From: Halorarum salinum
GTDB lineage: Archaea > Halobacteriota > Halobacteria > Halobacteriales > Haloferacaceae
NCBI RefSeq assembly: GCF_013402875.1
Contig: NZ_CP058580.1
Coordinates: forward strand, 1 to 64,000
Direction: 5' to 3'
Length of the DNA stretch: 64,000 bases
Part shown: positions 43,618 to 50,083 of the stretch, one piece after another
Layout of the letters: every line of letters begins with the position of its first letter
Position numbering within the stretch: the stretch's first letter is position 1
Position numbers and translations under genes: made by a program
The notes under the pieces: model-generated
The model's input: only the letters and a program-made list of their open reading frames with translations
Database searches by the model: none
Told to the model about the DNA's origin: nothing

Positions 43618-44700
43618 TCAGGACGACGGCTCGGCCTCGGCGTAGAAGTTGAACGCCTCGAACACCGGCCGGTCGGTCATGCCCAGCAGGATCGCCTCGC
43701 CGTCCGGTTCGTGGTGGTGGACCCCGTCCGGGGGGACCACGAAGACGTCCCACTGGCCCCACTCGAGCGCCTCGTCGCCGACGTGGGTGACGCCCTCGCC
43801 CTCGATGACGAAGTACACCTCCGTCGCGTTGTGGAAGTGCGGGTCCGTCGGCTCGGTCAGGAGCTGGGCCCGGAACGACATCGTCGGGAACAGCGGCTCC
43901 TTCCCCGTCGCCGGGTTGACGTACGCGAGGCTGTAGCCGTCGTGCGGGTCGGGTTCATCGTTGTCGGACCGCTGGCGCAGCGACTCGAGCATCTCGTCCC
44001 AGCCGAAGCGGTACGGCGGCGTCGCCTCCCGGACCCCCTCGAACGGGCCCGGAATCTCGCCGTCGGACCGCTCGTTGGCGGGTCGCCCCCGCCCGTACTG
44101 GGAGTCCCAGTAGCCCTGGGTCTTCGTCACCGGCTGGCGCTCGAGTTCGTGGTTCTCGAACACCTGTCGCTTGTTGAGCGAGTCGAGGAACAGCGGCAGG
44201 TCGAGCACGTCGAGCCACGCGGCCGTCTCGTCCGAGTCGTTGACGTGGTCGTGCCACTCCCACTGTGGCGTCGTGACGAGGTCGTTGTCCCGCATCGGGA
44301 ACTCCTCGCCCGCGACGACCGTCTTCATCTCCTCGTGCCCGTCGATGGTGAAGCGGAGGGCGTTCGCCGAGTGCCGGTGTGACGGGGCGGTCTCGCCGGG
44401 CGAGACGGTCTGGACGCCGACGTAGATGGTGTTCGAGATGGCGTTCCCGAGCGAGGTGTTGATCGGGACCGCGACCCGCCGCTGGAACCCCGGCGGCAAC
44501 TCGGCGATGGGGACGTCCGCCTCGATGCCGTCGATGGCGGCCTGGATGTCGTCCCAGTGCCAGACGTCCGCCTCGGGGTCGTCCATCACGTTCCCGAAGT
44601 CGTCCTCCACCTCCCACAGCGGGCGGAGGCCGTGCTCGTCGAGGAGATCTCGGGTGTCCGAGCTCATCTCCAGGAGCTCCTCCGGCTCTTGCTGGGCCAT
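43618..44700 (-). CDS. Gentisate 1,2-dioxygenase (bicupin)
   Basis: This 360-residue bicupin has a first cupin with PSHRHSANALRFTIDGHEE (Fe(II)-binding His-x-His and Glu-like positions) and a second with DPHFHNATEVYFVIEGEGVTHVGDE. It also carries TPQWEWHDHVN and the GYWDSQYGRGRPANE segment found in gentisate/1-hydroxy-2-naphthoate dioxygenases. It cleaves gentisate (2,5-dihydroxybenzoate) with O2 to maleylpyruvate. ATG 44700 follows a TATA-like box on the minus strand (44725-44732). An in-frame ATG nine codons upstream is too near that box. No maleylpyruvate isomerase is visible in the window, so an isomerase may be elsewhere or unnecessary. Confidence 0.9.
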   Translation of the reverse strand: MAQQEPEELLEMSSDTRDLLDEHGLRPLWEVEDDFGNVMDDPEADVWHWDDIQAAIDGIEADVPIAELPPGFQRRVAVPINTSLGNAISNTIYVGVQTVSPGETAPSHRHSANALRFTIDGHEEMKTVVAGEEFPMRDNDLVTTPQWEWHDHVNDSDETAAWLDVLDLPLFLDSLNKRQVFENHELERQPVTKTQGYWDSQYGRGRPANERSDGEIPGPFEGVREATPPYRFGWDEMLESLRQRSDNDEPDPHDGYSLAYVNPATGKEPLFPTMSFRAQLLTEPTDPHFHNATEVYFVIEGEGVTHVGDEALEWGQWDVFVVPPDGVHHHEPDGEAILLGMTDRPVFEAFNFYAEAEPSS

Positions 44701-44724
44701 GGACAAAGGTTGGCACAGATTCAT

Positions 44725-44732
44725 CATAAGTG
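44725..44732 (-). promoter_or_regulatory. TATA-like box of gentisate dioxygenase
   Basis: ACTTATGA on the minus strand is centred 28 nt from the ATG at 44700 and supports that start. Confidence 0.5.
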
Positions 44733-44856
44733 TACTGGACGCGTACCCCCGCCGGTCGCCTCCGTCGTCGGATCTGCTCGCTCGCCCCCGGCGATGAGGT
44801 CGGTCGGCCGCGACGCCACCCGGCGAGCTGCCACGTCGTTTCCGCCGTCCTCGGGG

Positions 44857-45027
44857 CTACACCTGCGCGTCGAATATCTCGCCCGAGGGGAACACGGACC
44901 GGCAGTCCTCACAGACCATCTGCCCCTGGATGGCGTACTCCCAGAGCTTCCCGCCGCAGCTCAGGCAGTCGAAGTGCGCCCGGACGAACGGGTTCGACTC
45001 CGCGTAGATGTTGTCGAAATCGGCCAT
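44857..45027 (-). CDS. Zinc-ribbon microprotein (56 aa)
   Basis: This is a 56-residue protein. Two CxxC pairs (DCLSCGGK and VCEDCRSV), about 20 residues apart, form a classic zinc ribbon, with aromatic residues between them. It starts MADFDNIYAES and ends FDAQV. A strong TATA-like ATTTTTATG (minus strand, 45050-45060) lies about 28 nt upstream, supporting a real leaderless gene. It sits between the thioesterase and gentisate dioxygenase genes on the same strand. It may be a small regulatory or protein-binding zinc protein. I know of no assigned function. Confidence 0.75.
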   Translation of the reverse strand: MADFDNIYAESNPFVRAHFDCLSCGGKLWEYAIQGQMVCEDCRSVFPSGEIFDAQV

Positions 45028-45049
45028 GTCCGTACGTGGCGGCGGGAGC

Positions 45050-45060
45050 CATAAAAATCA
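45050..45060 (-). promoter_or_regulatory. TATA-like box of the zinc-ribbon microprotein
   Basis: TGATTTTTATG on the minus strand is 28 nt from the ATG at 45027. It is one of the clearest promoter elements in the window. Confidence 0.55.
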
Positions 45061-45085
45061 TGTCGCCCCCGGCGACGCGGACGGC

Positions 45086-45496
45086 TCAGTCGGCGGCGTA
45101 CGGCTCCATCGCCGCCCGGAGGTCGTCGGGCAGGTCCATCGATCCGTCGCCGCCCCGGCGGGCACACACCCGCTGTTCGTACCCCGAGAACGCCACCTCG
45201 CCGTCGTTCCGCGCGACGTACTCGAAGCGGACGCTGCGGGTCCCGAGGCTCGGCGTCAGTTCGACGGTCACGTCGTCGCCCGCCTCCACCGGCCGCTCGA
45301 ACTCGAAGTTCATCTCGACGAGCGGCAGCCCGAACCCCCGCTCCCGGGAGATCTCCCAGAACGGGAAGCCGATCTCCTGGACGAACATGTCCGAGGTCTC
45401 GTGGATGGCGTCGACGATGCGCGGGTAGTGCGCGATGCCGAACGGGTCCGTGTCCGAGAAGCGGACCGTCCAGACGCGCTCGAACGACCGGCTCAT
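45086..45496 (-). CDS. Hotdog-fold acyl-CoA thioesterase (4-hydroxybenzoyl-CoA thioesterase family)
   Basis: This 136-residue protein has the YbgC/4HBT pattern. VRFSDTDPFGIAHYPRI near residues 11-27 carries the catalytic Asp and the following Pro-Phe-Gly. A long helix (VDAIHETSDMFVQEIGF) and beta strands with VTVELTPSLGTRSVRFEY follow. It hydrolyses an acyl-CoA to the acid and CoA. Its start overlaps the stop of the synthetase beta subunit (ATGA), which puts a CoA-ester maker and a CoA-ester hydrolase in one operon. This makes sense only if the acyl group is changed in between, for example by hydroxylation. Confidence 0.88.
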   Translation of the reverse strand: MSRSFERVWTVRFSDTDPFGIAHYPRIVDAIHETSDMFVQEIGFPFWEISRERGFGLPLVEMNFEFERPVEAGDDVTVELTPSLGTRSVRFEYVARNDGEVAFSGYEQRVCARRGGDGSMDLPDDLRAAMEPYAAD

Positions 45497-46206
45497 CGCT
45501 CACCGTCCTCCAGCAGGACGAGCGCGTCGAGTGCCACCGCGCCACCTGCGCCCGCCAGCACGGGGTTCACGTCGACCTCGGCGATCCCCTCGCGTTCGAC
45601 CAGCAGATCGCCGACCGCACACACCACGTCCGCGAGCGCGTCCACGTCCGCGGCCGGCCCGCCGCGGTATCCCGCGAGCAACTTCGCCGCGGTCAGTTCC
45701 TCGATGGCCTCGCGCGCTTCCCCGCGGTCGAGGGGCGCCAGCCGGTGGCTCGTGTCCTCGTACACCTCCGTGAAGACGCCGCCGAGCCCCGTCAGCACGA
45801 CCGGGCCGAACGAGGGGTCCCGCAGCCCCCCGACGATGACCTCGGTCCCGGCGTCCACGTCGCGGGCCTCCTCGACGAGCACCTCGGCGTCGATCCCCTC
45901 CGCGTCCGCGGCGTCGAACACGCGCTCGGCGGCCGTCTCGACCGCATCGCGGTCCGCGAGGCCGAGCGCGACGCCCGCGCCGTCGGCCCACTCGCTCTTG
46001 TGGGCCACCGACGGCGAGGAAACCTTCAGGACGACCGGGAAGCCGATATCGGCTGCCGCGTCGGCGGCCGCTGCCGGGTCGTCGGCGACGGCGAACTCGG
46101 TCGTCGCCACGCCCGCGTTCGCGAGCAACGCCTTCGCCTCGGCCTCCGTGAGCGTCGTCCGCCCGTCCGCCCGGGCCGCGGCGACGGGGTCGTCGGACTC
46201 AGACAT
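45493..46206 (-). CDS. ADP-forming acyl-CoA synthetase, beta (ATP-grasp) subunit
   Basis: This 237-residue protein is an ATP-grasp domain with FPVVLKVSSPSVAHKSEWADG (His-Lys motif), EEARDVDAGTEVIVGGLRDPSFGPVVLTGLGG and a late VDVNPVLA. These mark the beta subunit of acetate/acyl-CoA ligase (ADP-forming). The enzyme turns acid + CoA + ATP into acyl-CoA + ADP + phosphate, through a phosphohistidine in the alpha subunit. The gene overlaps alpha by 8 bases upstream and the thioesterase by 4 bases downstream. As I recall, many haloarchaea encode alpha and beta as one fused chain, so split subunits are notable. Confidence 0.9.
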   Translation of the reverse strand: MSESDDPVAAARADGRTTLTEAEAKALLANAGVATTEFAVADDPAAAADAAADIGFPVVLKVSSPSVAHKSEWADGAGVALGLADRDAVETAAERVFDAADAEGIDAEVLVEEARDVDAGTEVIVGGLRDPSFGPVVLTGLGGVFTEVYEDTSHRLAPLDRGEAREAIEELTAAKLLAGYRGGPAADVDALADVVCAVGDLLVEREGIAEVDVNPVLAGAGGAVALDALVLLEDGER

Positions 46207-47575
46207 CGGCGCTCACCTCCGCCTCCGCGGCGCCGTCCCCCAGCCCCGCGTACCGCGCGAGGAGCGCGGTCGCCTCGGCCGCCCGTTCGGGCGAGGTGAA
46301 CGTCGGCACGCCCGCCTCGCGCAGCGCCGCGAGTTCGTCGTCCATCGCCCCCGGCGGCCCCTCCGAGGCGAACAGGACCGGCTTGCCGACGCGCTCGGCC
46401 AGGCCGTCGAGCGCGTCGACGGGGAAGCCGAGCGCCTCCTCGAACAGTTCGTACACGAGGACGACGTCGACGGCGTCGTCGGCCGCGACGGTCTCGATCA
46501 ACTCGCCGAACTCGGGCATCGGCCGGCCCGTGTCGACCGGGTTGTCCGCGAACGTGATCCCCGGGAGCACCTCCTCGACGCGCTCCTGGGTGTCCTCGGA
46601 GAGTTCTGGGAGCGTCGCGCCGGCGCGCTGGAGGCGGTCGGCGACGATGATTCCGGGCCCGGCCTGGGCGGTCACGACGCCCACGTTCGCTCCCCCGGGC
46701 GCGGGCGAGTTCGCCAGCGCGAGGCCCGCGTCGAGCAGCGCGGAGGTCGAACCGACCGTGGGGACGCCGTACTGGGCGAACCCCGCCGTGTAGAGGTCGT
46801 GATCGCCCGTGAGCGCCCCGGTGTGCGACTCGGCGAACTCGCCGACGTCGGACTGGCCGACCTTGTACGCGACGACGGGCGTCTCGGCAGCGCGGCACGT
46901 TTCGAGCAGCGAGCGACCGTCGTCGGTCCCCTCCACGTGGAGGACGATGGCGCCGGTGGCCGCGTCGCCGTCGAAGTAATCGATCGCCTCCTCGAAGCCG
47001 ACGTTCGCTCGGTTGCCCAGTCCCACCATCGCCGAGATCCCGCGCCCCTCCCGCAGCGCCTGGAAGGCGAGTTGATGGGCCACACCGCCGCTCTGGGCGA
47101 GTATGGCGACGTTGCCGGGGCGGAACCCCTCGACGCCGCTGGCAAAGGAGGCGAGCAGGTTCGACCGCGGCACGACGAAGCCGCTCGTGTTCGGGCCCAG
47201 CAGCGCCACGTCGCCGGCGGCGGCCACCTCGACGATGCGCTCCTGGAGCGCCTCGCCCTCCTCGCCGGCCTCGGCGAAGCCGCCGGCGTAGATGACTGCG
47301 CCGCCGACGTCCGCCTCGCCGCACTCCTCGAGCACGTCGGGGACGACCGGGCCGGGCACGCAAAGCAGCGCGAGGTCGACGGGTTCGTCGACGTCGGCCA
47401 CCGAGGGGACGAACTCCTCGCCGAGGACGCTGCCCTCGGCGGACGGGTTGACGGGGTAGACCCGGCCGTCGAACTCGACGGCGTTGGCCATCGCCTCGTA
47501 GCCGATCTTCCGCTCGTCGGTGGAGGCGCCGACGACCGCCACGGTCCCCGGATCGAACAGGCGTGTCAGGTTCAC
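46199..47575 (-). CDS. ADP-forming acyl-CoA synthetase, alpha (CoA-binding) subunit
   Basis: This 458-residue protein opens with the CoA-binding Rossmann domain (VAVVGASTDERKIGYEAMANAV, YPVNP), then two ligase-CoA domains with NVAILAQSGGVAHQLAFQA and the phosphorylated histidine in SHTGALTGDH. It works with the beta subunit encoded downstream to make an acyl-CoA from ATP. The operon promoter is a minus-strand TATA-like CGATTTAGCC (about 47596-47607), about 27 nt upstream. The acid used is not visible from sequence, and the thioesterase and gentisate dioxygenase nearby suggest an aromatic acid. Confidence 0.92.
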   Translation of the reverse strand: MNLTRLFDPGTVAVVGASTDERKIGYEAMANAVEFDGRVYPVNPSAEGSVLGEEFVPSVADVDEPVDLALLCVPGPVVPDVLEECGEADVGGAVIYAGGFAEAGEEGEALQERIVEVAAAGDVALLGPNTSGFVVPRSNLLASFASGVEGFRPGNVAILAQSGGVAHQLAFQALREGRGISAMVGLGNRANVGFEEAIDYFDGDAATGAIVLHVEGTDDGRSLLETCRAAETPVVAYKVGQSDVGEFAESHTGALTGDHDLYTAGFAQYGVPTVGSTSALLDAGLALANSPAPGGANVGVVTAQAGPGIIVADRLQRAGATLPELSEDTQERVEEVLPGITFADNPVDTGRPMPEFGELIETVAADDAVDVVLVYELFEEALGFPVDALDGLAERVGKPVLFASEGPPGAMDDELAALREAGVPTFTSPERAAEATALLARYAGLGDGAAEAEVSADV

Positions 47576-47595
47576 ACAGGCACGTCGGGTGAACC

Positions 47596-47607
47596 GGCTA
47601 AATCGTT
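47596..47607 (-). promoter_or_regulatory. Promoter of the acyl-CoA synthetase/thioesterase operon
   Basis: CGATTTAGCC on the minus strand is centred about 27 nt from the ATG at 47575. All three downstream genes overlap, so it should drive them together. Confidence 0.45.
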
Positions 47608-47659
47608 TTCCCTAGCGGGTGGTGGTACGCCGATCAGGACCGGAACGCGGGAACCGACT

Positions 47660-48289
47660 CTACGACGGCTTCCCGGCGAAGTTCACGAACCGGTCGAGCG
47701 CCCCGCTCGCGTCGGTCGTGACGCTGGAGCCGTGGTAGACGAGGCCGACGTCGAACTCGTACCCGAGGAGCCGTTCGAGGTTCGCGTCCGCCGCGTCGAG
47801 GTCGGCCGAGAAGAACGCCGGCGGGAGCACGAACCCGCCCGCCGGCAGGCCGCGGGCGTCCGAGCCGAACGCGGCGTCCCCGAGGACGGCGACGCCCGCC
47901 GACTCGTCGACGAGCGCGTGGTGGTCGGCGGTGTGGCCGGGCACGTGGACGGCGACGAACGGTCCGATCTCCGCGCCGTCGCCGTACCGGTGGGTCGGGC
48001 TGTACCTCCCGTCGATATCGGTCCCCTCGGGAACCCACGTCTCGAGGTCGTACCGCTCGGCGAGGGTCGCCAGCCCGCCCACGTGGTCGGGGTCGCCGTG
48101 GGTGACGACGAGCCGCTCCGGCTCGACGCCGAGTTCGTCGAGCCGCTCGGCCGCCGCGTCGGTCGTGTCCTCGAGGCCGGCGTCGACGAGCGTCGGCACG
48201 TCGCCGTCGAACAGGAAGACGCGGTACCGGCCGCCGTTCAGCTCCGTCAGGGTCAGGTCGTACACGTCGGGTGCGATCTCCTCGATCAT
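47660..48289 (-). CDS. MBL-fold metallohydrolase
   Basis: This 209-residue protein has the metallo-beta-lactamase fold with THGDPDHVGG near residue 63, HVPGHTADHHAL (third zinc His) and GDAAFG (bridging Asp). The motif is HxDxDH instead of the usual HxHxDH, so the second histidine is replaced by aspartate. C-terminal YHGSS holds the last His. Such enzymes hydrolyse thioesters, lactones or phosphoesters. I chose ATG 48289 because a TATA-like AACACCTTTG on the minus strand lies about 30 nt upstream. The extension to 49888 is shadow of the transporter gene. Placed in the aromatic-acid region, it might be a glyoxalase-II-like thioesterase or lactonase. Confidence 0.82.
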   Translation of the reverse strand: MIEEIAPDVYDLTLTELNGGRYRVFLFDGDVPTLVDAGLEDTTDAAAERLDELGVEPERLVVTHGDPDHVGGLATLAERYDLETWVPEGTDIDGRYSPTHRYGDGAEIGPFVAVHVPGHTADHHALVDESAGVAVLGDAAFGSDARGLPAGGFVLPPAFFSADLDAADANLERLLGYEFDVGLVYHGSSVTTDASGALDRFVNFAGKPS

Positions 48290-48505
48290 CGCTGATGACG
48301 TCTCCTCGCGGACGCGGCAAAGGTGTTTCCGCCGGACCGGCGTCCCCGTCGGGCGGCCGGCCCTCCGCCGCCCCGCGCCGTCCGCGTTCCGCCGGGTCCT
48401 CGCCCCGCCGTCGGCGCCGCGCCGCGGTCCTCGGCGGGAACCGTCCGCCGCCGGTTCCGAAACACACATGCCACGAACGTCCGTGGCCGGAGGTACCACG
48501 TCACC

Positions 48506-49915
48506 ATGACGGACCACCCCGACCTCCGCGCCCGGATCCCGGCGGCCGTCGACCCGTCGTGGCTCTCGGTGCCCGCGGGCCTGCTCGCGGCCGCCGGGGC
48601 GTTCGCGTACGCGCCGGTCGGCCGGGACGCGGCCGTCATGCTCGCCATCACGCTGTTCTGTGTCGCCCTCTGGATCGGTTCGCCGGTCGAGCCGTGGTTC
48701 ACCGGGCTCGTCTGTCTCGGCCTCGTCGGCGTGACGTTCTCCTCGGAGCTCGCGCTCGTCGGGTTCCGCTCGCCCGCGACGTGGCTCGTCGTGCTCGGCA
48801 TCCTGCTCGGCGAGGCGACCCGGCAGAGCGGGCTCGCGAACCTCGTCGAGCGCCGGGTGCTCCACGCGATGCCGGGCGCCGGAACGATGACCGCCACGGG
48901 GACGTACCGGTTCCTCCTCCTCGCCCTGTCGGCGGCCGCCCTGGGCTTCGTCGTGCTCGTCCCCTCCGCGCTCGTCCGCGTGCTCATCCTCGGGCCCATC
49001 CTCGTCTCGGTCGGCGACGTGTTCGCCGAGCGCCGGCCGAAGGTCGGCCTGTTCCTCGGCCCGCTGTTCGTCACCTACTACGGCGGCACCGGGATCCTCA
49101 CCGGCTCGCTCGCGAACATCATCATCACCGGCCTCGTCGAACCGGCCGGGCTCTCCATCGGCTGGGTCGAGTGGGCGACGTGGCTCGGACCGGTGATGAC
49201 CGTCGGCAGGTCGCTGGCCGTCGTCGCGGTCGCCTACGTCCTCTACCGGCCGCGCGAGTCGGCCGCGCTCGACCCCGCGGCCGGGTCGGCCGAGCGCCCC
49301 GGCGTCTCCCCGACCGAGCGCCGGATGCTGGCGTTCCTGCTCGTCGGCGTCGCCGTCTGGGCGACCGACTCGATCCACGGGCTCCACCCGCTGTACGGCG
49401 CGCTGGTCGTCGCGCTGCTCGCGTTCGCCCCCCGGATCGGCGTCGTCGGCTCGGAGGCGGTGGCCGAGGCGGACTTCTCCATCGTCTTCTTCCTCGGGGC
49501 CATCTTCGCCATCGCGGAGGGGCTCCAGCGGACCGCGTTCACCGCCGTCGCGGCCGAAGCCGTCCTCTCGCGGATGCCCGCGGACGCGTCGCTCCCGCTC
49601 GTCCTCGTCTTCGTCGTCGCCGCCGCCATCGCGCTCACGTTCGTGATGGAGGGACTCGCGGTCGCGAGCGTGCTGACGCCCGTGCTCGTCCCGTTCGCCG
49701 CGAGCGCGGGCATCCCGCTGCTCCCGGTCGCGCTGACCGAGGCGGTCGCGCTCAACACCTACTTCTTCCCGTACCAGTCGGCCGTGCTCGTCGCCATCCT
49801 GGGGCTGGACGTGGTCGACTCGATGGAACTGGTCAGGATGACGGCCGTCTGCTCGCTCGTCACGCTCGTCGTCCTCCTCCCGATCCAACTCGCGATCTTC
49901 GCGGTCGCGTTCTGA
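48506..49915 (+). CDS. SLC13/DASS-type anion transporter
   Basis: This 469-residue polytopic membrane protein has about 10-12 hydrophobic spans, with GGTGILTGSLANIIITGL near the middle and a C-terminal partner region (VALTEAVALNTYFFPYQSAVLV). These resemble the SNT-type sodium- and substrate-binding repeats of the divalent-anion:Na+ symporter family. The likely substrate is a dicarboxylate or other organic anion. The ATG at 48506 follows a GGAGGT site at 48489-48494, 11 nt upstream. It is divergent from the MBL hydrolase gene and lies near aromatic-acid genes, so uptake of an acid intermediate is plausible but unproven. Confidence 0.8.
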   Translation: MTDHPDLRARIPAAVDPSWLSVPAGLLAAAGAFAYAPVGRDAAVMLAITLFCVALWIGSPVEPWFTGLVCLGLVGVTFSSELALVGFRSPATWLVVLGILLGEATRQSGLANLVERRVLHAMPGAGTMTATGTYRFLLLALSAAALGFVVLVPSALVRVLILGPILVSVGDVFAERRPKVGLFLGPLFVTYYGGTGILTGSLANIIITGLVEPAGLSIGWVEWATWLGPVMTVGRSLAVVAVAYVLYRPRESAALDPAAGSAERPGVSPTERRMLAFLLVGVAVWATDSIHGLHPLYGALVVALLAFAPRIGVVGSEAVAEADFSIVFFLGAIFAIAEGLQRTAFTAVAAEAVLSRMPADASLPLVLVFVVAAAIALTFVMEGLAVASVLTPVLVPFAASAGIPLLPVALTEAVALNTYFFPYQSAVLVAILGLDVVDSMELVRMTAVCSLVTLVVLLPIQLAIFAVAF

Positions 49916-49937
49916 CCCGGTCGGGGTCGCGACGGTC

Positions 49938-50002
49938 GGACGGGGGCGGACCGGGACGAACCGGGCGGATCGGAACGAATTGGGGCGGACGGGGGCGGAC
50001 CG
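49938..50002. repeat. G-rich direct repeat between convergent genes
   Basis: GGACGGGGGCGGACCG occurs twice, at 49938-49953 and 49987-50002, in the 168-nt gap between the transporter and ligase stops. Runs of G might form a quadruplex. Function unknown. Confidence 0.5.
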
Positions 50003-50083
50003 AGCAGGGCCGGGACGGCGTTCGACGCTCCCGGACGCGGGTCACCCGGACCGGCGGGCGGTCGCCCGTGGCGGCTCGTCGGC

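Noticed and set aside
48290-49888. Long N-terminal extension of the MBL hydrolase frame
   Set aside because: It is rich in Asp/Glu/Arg repeats and antisense to the transporter. The promoter near 48320 supports ATG 48289.
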